DNA of 10,774 nucleotides from Streptomyces sp. NRRL WC-3549 (GTDB taxonomy: Bacteria > Actinomycetota > Actinomycetes > Streptomycetales > Streptomycetaceae). Location: positions 234,599 through 245,372 of the forward strand of contig NZ_KL585381.1 in assembly GCF_000721935.1 (NCBI RefSeq), given 5' to 3'. The notes beneath the pieces are model-generated. The model was not told the DNA's origin. It saw nothing but the letters and a program-made list of their open reading frames with translations, and ran no database searches. This document shows, piece by piece, positions 1-5,684 of the stretch (its first letter is position 1; each line of letters begins with the position of its first letter). Both the position numbers and the translations under genes were made by a program.

Positions 1-2
1 AG

Positions 3-21
3 AGATGTGTATAAGAGACAG
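3..21. other. Tn5 mosaic-end sequencing adapter (non-genomic)
   Basis: Bases 3-21 match exactly the 19-bp Tn5 mosaic end (AGATGTGTATAAGAGACAG) carried by transposase-based sequencing libraries. It lies at the very start of the window, is AT-rich unlike everything after it, and no transposase gene is near. The plain reading is adapter left on a contig end. Bases 1-2 are probably adapter too, although they do not exactly match the usual longer adapter arms. Genomic sequence starts near base 22, only two bases before the stop codon of the kinase gene. Confidence 0.93.
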
Positions 22-23
22 GC

Positions 24-1367
24 TCAGGTCTGGGTCAGCGCCCAGATGCCCACCGCGAAACAGATCAGTGCCACGACCAGCACCGGGACCACCACCACGC
101 GTGGCGGTCCCGGACGCGTCCCGCGCGCCTGGGGCGCCGGCGCGGGGACGGCCGGGTGCGGGCCGGTGTAGGCGCGGGTGGGGACCGTGCCGTGCGGCAG
201 CGGGCCGGTCGGCGCCTGGGAGGGGTCCGGTACGGCGGTGAAGGGCCCGCCCGGGTGCGGGGAGTGCGGACCGGGCGGGGTGTACGGCTGCGCCGGGATC
301 GGCACCGGCGCCGGCTGCTGCGGGGGCGGCGCGAGGTGGAAGCTGCCCGTCTCGGACATGGAGACGGCGGGCGGCGCGTACGTCTGCGCCCCTGCCCCCA
401 GGGGCTGTTGGGGTGGCTGTGGCGCCTGCGCGGCGGCTCCGGCGGCCGGGGCGGCTCCGGCGTCCGGTACGGGCGTCTGGGCGGCGTGTACGGGTCCGGA
501 GGGGCCGAACCCGTCCGGCAGCGGGCCGATCTGGTCGAAGACCTCCACCGGTTCGTCGTCCGGTCCGGGCTCCGGCAGCATCTCGACCGCGGCGGTGAGC
601 GCCTTGCGCGCACCGGTGGCGGTCCGGAAACGGGCCTGGGGGTCCGGCTGCAGCAGCCCCGCGAGGACCTGCCACAGGGGCTCCGGGATTCCCTGCGGTG
701 CTCCGGGGGTCCCGTGTGCGGCGAAGTGCTCGATCAGCGCCTGGGAGTCGGGCTTTCGGCCCTGGAGCAGGTAGAGCGCGACCAGTCCCACTGCGAACAG
801 GTCGGCGGGGAAGTCGGGTTCGGCGCCCAGCATCTGCTCGGGCGCGAAGTAACCCGGCGTACCCACCACGTAGTTGGTCTCGGTCAGCCGCGGCTCGCCC
901 TTGCGCATGGAGATGCCGAAGTCGGAGAGGCGCAGATGCGGCCGGCCGGTACCGGTGGCCTCCAGCAGGATGTTGGCCGGTTTGATGTCGCGGTGCACCA
1001 CCCCTTCGGCGTGCACCGTGGACAGCCCGGACAGCAACTGGTCGAGCAGCAGGCAGACGAAACGCGGCGGCAGGGGGCCGTAGTCGCCGATGAGATGGGC
1101 CAGCGATCCGCCGCTGACCAGGTCCATGGTGAACAGGACCTTGTCGTCGTCCGCCGCCCAGCTGGCGGGGGCCAGGACGTGGGGGTGCTCGATCCGCAGC
1201 GCCTGCTCGCGGACGAAGCGCAGCAGGGTGTGCGCGTCGCTCTGCTGGAGCACCTTGGCCGCCACGTACCTGCGGCGCCGGTGGTCCCAGGCGCGCCAGA
1301 CGGCTCCGACCCCACCGCGCCCGATCGGATCGATCAGTTCGTACCGACCGGCGAAGACCTCACCCAT
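24..1367 (-). CDS. Membrane-anchored serine/threonine protein kinase
   Basis: A 447-residue Hanks-type kinase that transfers phosphate from ATP to Ser/Thr of target proteins. The domain spans about residues 8-270: glycine loop GRGGVGAV (16-23), ATP-binding Lys38 in VAAKVL, catalytic loop HRDIKPAN (Asp127), DFG at 149-151 and the APEQ motif near 175-178. A Pro/Ala/Gln-rich, probably disordered linker follows (about 290-420). One hydrophobic helix (about 423-443) then ends the protein with a few residues outside, so there are no PASTA or other sensor domains. The ATG start gives a normal kinase N-terminus; the best ribosome site (GGGGAG, 1381-1386) is rather far upstream. It lies 107 bp downstream of an XRE regulator on the same strand, probably one transcript. 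The gene appears complete although it ends two bases from the adapter. Its position resembles the kinase near S. coelicolor SCO3860, recalled and not checked. Confidence 0.93.
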   Translation of the reverse strand: MGEVFAGRYELIDPIGRGGVGAVWRAWDHRRRRYVAAKVLQQSDAHTLLRFVREQALRIEHPHVLAPASWAADDDKVLFTMDLVSGGSLAHLIGDYGPLPPRFVCLLLDQLLSGLSTVHAEGVVHRDIKPANILLEATGTGRPHLRLSDFGISMRKGEPRLTETNYVVGTPGYFAPEQMLGAEPDFPADLFAVGLVALYLLQGRKPDSQALIEHFAAHGTPGAPQGIPEPLWQVLAGLLQPDPQARFRTATGARKALTAAVEMLPEPGPDDEPVEVFDQIGPLPDGFGPSGPVHAAQTPVPDAGAAPAAGAAAQAPQPPQQPLGAGAQTYAPPAVSMSETGSFHLAPPPQQPAPVPIPAQPYTPPGPHSPHPGGPFTAVPDPSQAPTGPLPHGTVPTRAYTGPHPAVPAPAPQARGTRPGPPRVVVVPVLVVALICFAVGIWALTQT

Positions 1368-1429
1368 TGTGCTGTGCCCGCTCCCCGTCCACGTCTCGGC
1401 TCGTCGCCCGGCCGCCCGGATACCGCAAG

Positions 1430-1450
1430 GGGCCCTGTCGTCCAGGACCC
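1430..1450 (-). terminator. Candidate intercistronic hairpin between HTH and kinase genes
   Basis: In the minus-strand transcript an 8-base arm (1443-1450) pairs with 1430-1437 around a 5-base loop, with one G-U pair. There is no U-run. It could weaken read-through from the HTH gene into the kinase gene or be a processing site; it could also be chance in such GC-rich DNA. Confidence 0.3.
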
Positions 1451-1474
1451 CGCCCCCGTGATCTCAGGGCCTCT

Positions 1475-2023
1475 TCAGTTCTGGTTGCCTTCGTAGTGCG
1501 CGACCGCGTCGGCGGTGCGCCCCGCTCCGTACACCCGGAGGAACTCTGCCAGTTCCGGGTGGGTCGGGGCGAGGGAGTCCGCCGCTTCGATGATGTCGCC
1601 CGCGGCGGCGACCGACCGCAGCAGGGACTGGATCTCGCGGACCACGCGCCGGACCGTGGGCGCCCCGCCGCTCATGGTGCTCTGGCCGGTTCCGGTCAGG
1701 ACCGAACCGCCCTGGGACTTCTTGACCTCCTCCATGCGGGCGGCGGCCTCCCCGGCGCTGACGCTGCCGTCCGCCACCTGGCCGGCGAGCTCCTGGAGGG
1801 CCTGGACGCGCTGGACGACCGCGGGGTTGCCGATCTTGGCGCGCTGGCCGCTCATCAGCTGCGACAGCATCGGGGCGGAGAGCCCGAGCACCGCGGCGAG
1901 CCGTGCCTGGTTGAGGCCGAGGTCGTCGATCAGCCTGCGGAAGAGCGCCCCCAGCGGTTCCCCGTACCAGCTGCGCTGGAGCTCCCGGGCTCTAGCCGTC
2001 GCCTCTTGCTGCGCTGCGTCCAT
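1475..2023 (-). CDS. XRE-family helix-turn-helix DNA-binding protein
   Basis: A 182-residue protein with one N-terminal helix-turn-helix. Residues 26-57 (LFRRLIDDLGLNQARLAAVL... then SAPMLSQLMSGQR) show the XRE pattern, with the turn near Gly46-Leu47 and a recognition helix around SAPMLSQLMSG. Residues 64-100 look helical and charged; 104-121 are Gly/Ser/Thr-rich; 122-180 are a second helical region that may serve dimerisation or ligand sensing. I recognise no family for the C-terminal half. The reading frame is open upstream to 2188, but the ATG at 2021-2023 is preceded by AAGGGGAG (2029-2036) five bases away, and the upstream extension is Arg/Thr/Pro-rich with no sign of a domain. It is the first gene of a likely two-gene unit with the kinase, which may phosphorylate it (inference only). 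The gene diverges from the tRNA-Ala gene. Confidence 0.88.
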   Translation of the reverse strand: MDAAQQEATARARELQRSWYGEPLGALFRRLIDDLGLNQARLAAVLGLSAPMLSQLMSGQRAKIGNPAVVQRVQALQELAGQVADGSVSAGEAAARMEEVKKSQGGSVLTGTGQSTMSGGAPTVRRVVREIQSLLRSVAAAGDIIEAADSLAPTHPELAEFLRVYGAGRTADAVAHYEGNQN

Positions 2024-2028
2024 TGCGT

Positions 2029-2036
2029 CTCCCCTT
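2029..2036 (-). promoter_or_regulatory. Ribosome binding site deciding the HTH gene start
   Basis: On the minus strand these bases read AAGGGGAG, five bases from the ATG at 2021-2023. This favours the 182-residue product over a 55-residue-longer version starting near 2188. Confidence 0.7.
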
Positions 2037-2197
2037 CGCTGCGGCTTCGCTGCCGCGAACCTCGTCGTGCATCTTACGGAGAGTGTTCGTGGACCGGGAG
2101 CCCCAATCCTTGTGCGGGATCCGGGGGATGACCCGGTACTCTGTTCTGCGACGGACGTCGTGGCACACAGGTGTCCTGGCGCTGTCATCCCTTTTCC

Positions 2198-2270
2198 GGG
2201 GCCTTAGCTCAGTTGGTAGAGCGCTGCCTTTGCAAGGCAGATGTCAGGAGTTCGAATCTCCTAGGCTCCA
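2198..2270 (+). tRNA. tRNA-Ala (anticodon TGC)
   Basis: The 73-base sequence folds fully. The acceptor stem GGGGCCT pairs with AGGCTCC (one G-U pair) and has discriminator A at 2270. The D arm contains TAGCTCAGTTGGTAGAGC. The anticodon stem CTGCC/GGCAG encloses TTTGCAA with anticodon TGC at 2231-2233, position 34-36. The T arm is AGGAG-TTCGAAT-CTCCT. The 3' CCA is not encoded: the bases after the discriminator are CAT. It reads GCA and, by wobble, other Ala codons. A weak -10-like TACTCT lies at 2137-2142 upstream, without a convincing -35. A terminator follows eight bases after the gene, so it appears to be a single-gene transcript. Confidence 0.98.
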
Positions 2271-2277
2271 CATCATT

Positions 2278-2314
2278 GAACCCCCTGACCGGCACAGAAG
2301 CGGTCAGGGGGTTC
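2278..2314 (+). terminator. Rho-independent terminator of tRNA-Ala
   Basis: A perfect 14-bp inverted repeat (2278-2291 with 2301-2314, arm GAACCCCCTGACCG) closes a 9-base loop and is followed by a T-containing stretch. It starts eight bases after the tRNA. Confidence 0.85.
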
Positions 2315-2347
2315 TGTCCTCTCGTTTCGTTCTCCGCGCGGTCCTCA

Positions 2348-2401
2348 GCACGAGAGGGGCGTCGGGAAGACCGTGTGGTCTTCCCGACGCCCCTCTCGTG
2401 C
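2348..2401. terminator. Very long perfect hairpin, likely bidirectional terminator
   Basis: Bases 2348-2372 and 2377-2401 form a perfect 25-bp inverted repeat with a 4-base loop (GTGT). It sits between the tRNA-Ala terminator and the stop codon of the convergent DUF5324 gene (20 bases away), so its main job is probably terminating that gene's transcript and blocking collision. There is no U-tract in either direction, which is common for Streptomyces terminators. Confidence 0.85.
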
Positions 2402-2421
2402 GTCGCGGGCCGTGCCGCCGC

Positions 2422-3147
2422 TCAGGAGCGCTCGCCCCGCTCGTCCTCGTCCGACCGGATCTCGCCGATACCGGCCGCGTCCTGCCCGGCCCCGGCCTCG
2501 GGGTCCAGCACCGTCGTCCCGCCGCCGTCCACCGAGGAGAACGTGGCGCGGTCGTCGGACACCTCGGTAGGGGCGGGCGGCTCCACCAGCCAGTCGGGGT
2601 TCGCCTGCTTGTCCCACCACTTCCAGGCGGCGAACGCGCCGCCCGCCAGGGCCCCCAGCACGAGGACGCCCTTCGCGAAGCGGCCGCACCTGGCCCGCCG
2701 CTCGTGCTTGCGTACGAGCTTCTGGATCTCCTTGGCCGTCACCTGGCCCCGCAGCGCGGCCAGCGCGGCAGCGCTCCGGGCGGTCGCCTCCTCGGCCATG
2801 GGCCGGCTCGCGGCCACCGCGGACTCGACCCGCGGCACGGCGTAACCGGCGGCGCTCCGGGCCGCCTGGCGCGTCCGTACCGCCGCGCGCTGTGCGGCCT
2901 CGTCCACCTTGGGCGGCACATGGGCCAACGCCTGCTCGATGCGCGGGGCGAGGTGGGCGTCGTACTGGACGCGGGCCTGCGATGCGGCCTTCGACACCTT
3001 GGGCGCGAGCCGTGAGCGGGCCTCCAGAGCGTAGTGCGCGGCCTGTTCCTTGGCCGTGTCGGCGTAGGGCGCCACCACTTCCGCGGCGTGCTGCGCGCTG
3101 TCCTTCGCCGAGTAGGTTGCGGCGCGCACGCTGTCGATGCGGGTCAC
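2422..3147 (-). CDS. DUF5324-family predicted membrane protein, helical N-terminal region
   Basis: A 241-residue protein I recognise only as the actinobacterial family annotated DUF5324, of unknown function. Residues 1-150 are Ala-rich and charged and probably form long amphipathic helices: segments such as APKVSKAASQARVQYDAHLAPRI and PRVESAVAASRPMAEEA repeat Pro-start, helix-like blocks reminiscent of apolipoprotein or phasin-like proteins. Residues 157-176 (GRFAKGVLVLGALAGGAFAAWKWW region) form the single membrane helix. The last 60 residues are acidic and disordered. The positive patch KLVRKHERRARCGR before the helix suggests the N-terminal part is cytoplasmic. The GTG start is supported by a strong AAGGAGGAGG (3153-3162) five bases upstream. 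It is divergent from the cyclophilin gene and convergent with tRNA-Ala. A membrane-surface or stress-related scaffold role would be a guess. Confidence 0.88.
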   Translation of the reverse strand: MTRIDSVRAATYSAKDSAQHAAEVVAPYADTAKEQAAHYALEARSRLAPKVSKAASQARVQYDAHLAPRIEQALAHVPPKVDEAAQRAAVRTRQAARSAAGYAVPRVESAVAASRPMAEEATARSAAALAALRGQVTAKEIQKLVRKHERRARCGRFAKGVLVLGALAGGAFAAWKWWDKQANPDWLVEPPAPTEVSDDRATFSSVDGGGTTVLDPEAGAGQDAAGIGEIRSDEDERGERS

Positions 3148-3448
3148 GTGATCCTCCTCCTTGGTGGCGGGTAGGTACTCCGCCTATCCACCCAATTCGA
3201 AATCATGCCCGCCGAGGCTTTCGGCGCCAGACGAGACGGGCATCTGGGTCAAGAGCGGCATAGCGAGTCAAGAGGTGCAGGGGATGTTCCGACGACCATG
3301 CCACGGAGCGCTCCGGTGCGCGCCGTCCCGGCGCGCACTTGGCGGCATGTGTTCCGTGGAACGTGGGGGAACGGTGCGCGACGGCGGATGACGGGGTGCC
3401 CCGTGGGAGGATCGGTGCTCGTCAGCGCAGACGTACGGAAGGCGGACC
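3148..3448. promoter_or_regulatory. Divergent intergenic region between DUF5324 and cyclophilin genes
   Basis: This 301-base gap should hold promoters for both flanking genes. I see no clear gene. It contains a direct repeat GTCAAGAG at 3248-3255 and 3267-3274 (19 bases apart start to start). On the minus strand each copy reads CTCTTGAC and so contains a TTGAC -35-like core facing DUF5324. It also contains the near-perfect dyad GTTCCGTGGAAC at 3351-3362, about 90 bases before the cyclophilin start. I cannot assign definite -10 boxes. Confidence 0.5.
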
Positions 3449-3976
3449 GTGGCCGAGCAGCTCTACGCCACTCTGAGGACCAGCCAGGGCGACATCGCGA
3501 TCCGGCTCCTGCCGGACCACGCGCCCAGGACGGTCAGGAACTTCGTCGAGCTCGCCACCGGGGGACGCGAGTGGACCGACCCGGCGACGGGGACGAAGTC
3601 CACGGACCGGCTCTACGACGGCACCGTCTTCCACCGCGTGATCGGCAATTTCATGATCCAGGGCGGCGACCCGCTGGGGAACGGCACGGGCGGCCCGGGG
3701 TACGAGTTCCCCGACGAGTTCCATCCGGACCTCGCCTTCACCCAGCCGTACCTGCTCGCGATGGCGAACGCGGGCCCGGGCACCAACGGCTCCCAGTTCT
3801 TCGTGACCGTGTCCCCCACGGCCTGGCTGACCGGCAAGCACACCATCTTCGGCGAGGTGGAGACGGAGGCCGCCCGGAGGGTGGTCGACGCCGTCGCGGC
3901 GGTGCCGACCAACCCGCGCACCCAGCGCCCGCTGCGGGACGTCGTACTGGAGTCGGTCGTCATCGAGACCCGCTGA
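3449..3976 (+). CDS. ppiA: Cyclophilin-type peptidyl-prolyl cis-trans isomerase
   Basis: A 175-residue cyclophilin that speeds cis-trans isomerisation of X-Pro bonds during protein folding. Active-site features are all visible: FHRVIGNFMIQGGD (catalytic Arg63, Gln71), GTNGSQFF (111-118), Trp126 and the KHTIFG motif with His131. No signal peptide or membrane helix is present, so it is cytoplasmic. Length and composition are those of the bacterial single-domain family. The GTG start has GGAAGG (3437-3442) six bases upstream. Mycobacteria have the orthologous ppiA at the same place in this cluster, which supports the symbol. The rhomboid gene follows on the same strand after 153 bases, with a short palindrome in the gap, so co-transcription is possible but not shown. 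Confidence 0.95.
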   Translation: MAEQLYATLRTSQGDIAIRLLPDHAPRTVRNFVELATGGREWTDPATGTKSTDRLYDGTVFHRVIGNFMIQGGDPLGNGTGGPGYEFPDEFHPDLAFTQPYLLAMANAGPGTNGSQFFVTVSPTAWLTGKHTIFGEVETEAARRVVDAVAAVPTNPRTQRPLRDVVLESVVIETR

Positions 3977-4002
3977 GGCAGGCCGGGCCGCCACCCACCG
4001 CG

Positions 4003-4014
4003 CCGACCGGTCGG
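4003..4014. promoter_or_regulatory. 12-bp perfect palindrome upstream of the rhomboid gene
   Basis: CCGACCGGTCGG is a perfect dyad in the 153-base gap between the cyclophilin and rhomboid genes, 27 bases after the former's stop. Such dyads can be dimeric repressor sites. It is short enough to occur by chance in GC-rich DNA. Confidence 0.3.
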
Positions 4015-4129
4015 TTCGGGAACCAATCGCCCTGTTCGTCCGTACTGCTACACGACGGGCGAGCGGGCGGTCCCACGTCTGCCGCTCCACCGTGAGTACC
4101 GGGGACGAGGACCGAAGGGGTCGTGACCG

Positions 4130-5026
4130 ATGGACCAGCAGCCGGACGACCAGGGCGGGTCCGCACCGGGCGGCCCGCTCACCTGTTACCGGCATCCGGA
4201 CAGGGAGACGGGGGTCCGCTGCATCCGGTGCGAGCGGCCGATCTGCACGGACTGCATGATCGACGCCTCGGTCGGTTTCCAGTGCCCCGAGTGCGTCCGG
4301 CAGGGCTCCGGCACCGGGCACCACCCTGCCGCGAGCAGGCCCCGCACCCTGGCGGGCGGAAGTGTCGCCGCCGACCCGCGCCTGATCACCAAGATCCTTC
4401 TCGTCCTCAATCTCGCGGTCTTCGTCGCCGTCTCGGTCGACGAGTCCCTGCTCGACGAGCTGCTGCTGTTCGGCCGGGCGTATCTGGGGAATCCGTCGGC
4501 CGGGATCGAGGGCGTGGCCGAGGGGCAGTGGTACCGGCTGTTCACGTCGATGTTCCTGCACCAGCAGGTGTGGCACATCGCCTTCAACATGCTGGGGCTG
4601 TGGTGGCTGGGCGGGCCGTTGGAGGCCGCCCTGGGGCGGGCGCGCTATCTCGCGCTCTACCTGCTCTCCGGGCTCGCCGGCAGTGCGCTCACCTACGCGC
4701 TCTCCGACCCCGCGCAGGGCTCACTGGGCGCCTCCGGCGCGGTCTTCGGGCTGCTGGGCGCCACGGCCGTCCTGATGCGCCGGATGAACTACGACATGCG
4801 GCCGGTGATCGTGCTGCTCGTGGTGAACCTGATCTTCACCTTCAACCCCTGGGGTTCGATCGCCTGGCAGGCCCACGTGGGCGGCCTCGTCGCCGGCGTC
4901 GCGATGGCGGTCGCCATGGTCCACGCGCCACGGGCGCACCGGAACCTCGTACAGTCCGGCAGCTGCGCACTGGTGCTGGCGGCGGTGGTGGTGACCGTCC
5001 TCGTGCGTACCGCGACCCTTACCTGA
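4130..5026 (+). CDS. Rhomboid family intramembrane serine protease with N-terminal zinc-binding domain
   Basis: A 298-residue integral membrane protease that should cleave substrate transmembrane segments within the bilayer. The N-terminal cytoplasmic part (19-55) carries eight Cys/His ligands (Cys19, His22, Cys31, Cys34, Cys39, Cys42, Cys52, Cys55) in a B-box-like zinc-binding pattern. The rhomboid core follows with about six to seven helices from residue 86 on: HQQVWHIAFNMLGLWWLGG (His144, His149, Asn153), the GASGAVFG box with nucleophile Ser202, and the partner His249 in WQAHVGGL. The catalytic Ser-His dyad is intact, so it should be active. The ATG start is preceded by GAAGGGG (4114-4120). 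It lies 3' of the cyclophilin gene and converges on crgA. Substrates are unknown; the setting in a division cluster suggests envelope proteins, as an inference. Confidence 0.95.
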   Translation: MDQQPDDQGGSAPGGPLTCYRHPDRETGVRCIRCERPICTDCMIDASVGFQCPECVRQGSGTGHHPAASRPRTLAGGSVAADPRLITKILLVLNLAVFVAVSVDESLLDELLLFGRAYLGNPSAGIEGVAEGQWYRLFTSMFLHQQVWHIAFNMLGLWWLGGPLEAALGRARYLALYLLSGLAGSALTYALSDPAQGSLGASGAVFGLLGATAVLMRRMNYDMRPVIVLLVVNLIFTFNPWGSIAWQAHVGGLVAGVAMAVAMVHAPRAHRNLVQSGSCALVLAAVVVTVLVRTATLT

Positions 5027-5053
5027 GCGGAATCGGTCGCTCAGCGATCATAG

Positions 5054-5265
5054 TTGTCCACAGAGTGTGCCGGATCTTGTGCATGACGTGGGGAACGTGT
5101 GTGCCCCTTGTCGCTGAACCGAGTTCTACCAGGCAGGACAAGGGGCGTTCCCGCCCCGGATGCGTAAGGCTGTGCGGCGAACAGTCGCATCGGCGTCAAC
5201 ATCGGGGGAAGTTATCCACAGATCGTCTGACCTTTTCCCCCGGCTGTGGATAACTCTGTGGGTAA
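5054..5265. promoter_or_regulatory. Cluster of four DnaA-box-like sites in a convergent intergenic gap
   Basis: Four 9-mers match DnaA boxes: TTGTCCACA at 5054-5062 (plus; the preferred Streptomyces form), TTATCCACA at 5212-5220 (plus; the E. coli consensus form), its reverse complement TGTGGATAA at 5245-5253, and TGTGGGTAA at 5257-5265 (reverse complement TTACCCACA, one mismatch). The second and third form a perfect 11-bp inverted repeat (5211-5221 with 5244-5254), and the last two are only three bases apart. All share an extended AGTT-box-AG context. The gap separates two gene 3' ends, so promoter control is unlikely. DnaA-box clusters outside but near oriC that bind DnaA and restrain initiation are known in S. 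coelicolor (H69, H24 and D78, recalled from the literature); this may be the equivalent of one of them. Confidence 0.8.
5103..5146 (+). terminator. Stem-loop after the rhomboid gene
   Basis: GCCCCTTGTC (5103-5112) is repeated in inverse at 5137-5146 around a 24-base loop. The stem can extend by three more pairs past a bulged G, and the loop contains a small GAAC/GTTC hairpin. It lies 77 bases after the rhomboid stop and between the first two DnaA boxes. It may terminate the rhomboid transcript or be part of the DnaA-binding element. Confidence 0.45.
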
Positions 5266-5293
5266 CTTCAGCGGAGGACCACGACCCGGAAGG

Positions 5294-5548
5294 CTACTTC
5301 CACTGCGTGGAGACGCCGAAGCCGCCGGCGATGAAGCCGAAGCCCACGACGATGTTCCAGTTGCCCATCGACTCGACCGGCATGTCGCCCTCGGTCACGT
5401 AGAAGACCACGATCCAGGCCAGACCGATCAGGAAGAGCGCCAGCATCACCGGCGCCACCCAGCTGCGATTGGTCAGCTTTATGTTGGTGGACTGCTTCGC
5501 CGGGGGCGGCGTGAAGTCTGCCTTCTTGCGGATACGTGACTTCGGCAC
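5294..5548 (-). CDS. crgA: Cell division protein CrgA
   Basis: An 84-residue protein, the usual CrgA length. It has a positively charged N-terminal tail ([16 protein letters not shown]), two membrane helices (about 31-51 and 64-80) joined by a short loop, and the characteristic [22 protein letters not shown] end (62 onward, shown here as NWNIVVGF then GVSTQWK). In Streptomyces CrgA localises to the membrane and inhibits FtsZ-ring formation, coordinating septation in aerial hyphae with development; in mycobacteria it is a divisome scaffold. The GTG start has AGGAGAG (5555-5561) six bases upstream. It is divergent from the DUF881 gene and convergent with rhomboid. Codon 27-region Ile (5480-5482) is ATA, a very rare codon in such GC-rich genomes. 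Confidence 0.97.
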   Translation of the reverse strand: MPKSRIRKKADFTPPPAKQSTNIKLTNRSWVAPVMLALFLIGLAWIVVFYVTEGDMPVESMGNWNIVVGFGFIAGGFGVSTQWK

Positions 5549-5684
5549 GAGGGACTCTCCTGTCGATGCGCTGCGTGACCGCGCAGGGATCTGTGGCTGG
5601 CGCCGGGGCGCGAGGGGGAATGCTGCCTCCCCGGGGCGTCCGTTAGCGTAGTGCTTCCGTGGCGCCTAAGGAGATAAGGGTACG
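5549..5684. promoter_or_regulatory. Divergent promoter region of crgA and the DUF881 operon
   Basis: This 136-base gap separates two divergent starts, so it should hold both promoters. I see the two ribosome sites (AGGAGAG for crgA at 5555-5561, AAGGAG for DUF881 at 5668-5673) and a TAGCGT -10-like hexamer facing the DUF881 gene near 5645-5650. There is no confident -35 and no operator that I can name. Confidence 0.45.

Noticed and set aside
1..21. A real Tn5-type mobile element end
   Set aside because: Only a single 19-bp end is present at the contig edge, with no transposase or second end and no target duplication visible; library adapter explains it.
156..1496. Plus-strand open frame antisense to the kinase
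   Set aside because: It has no domain and mirrors the kinase codons; the kinase has every catalytic motif on the other strand.
2110..2142. TTGTGC/TACTCT as a tRNA-Ala promoter
   Set aside because: The spacing between the hexamers is 21 bases, too long for a standard promoter; mentioned only as a weak -10.
2024..2188. Upstream extension of the HTH gene by 55 residues
   Set aside because: The extension is Arg/Thr/Pro-rich without any domain, whereas the ATG at 2023 has an ideal ribosome site; the extension is the promoter region.
5103..5112. TTGTCGCTG at 5108 as a further DnaA box
   Set aside because: Too many mismatches to the consensus; the bases are explained by the stem-loop arm.
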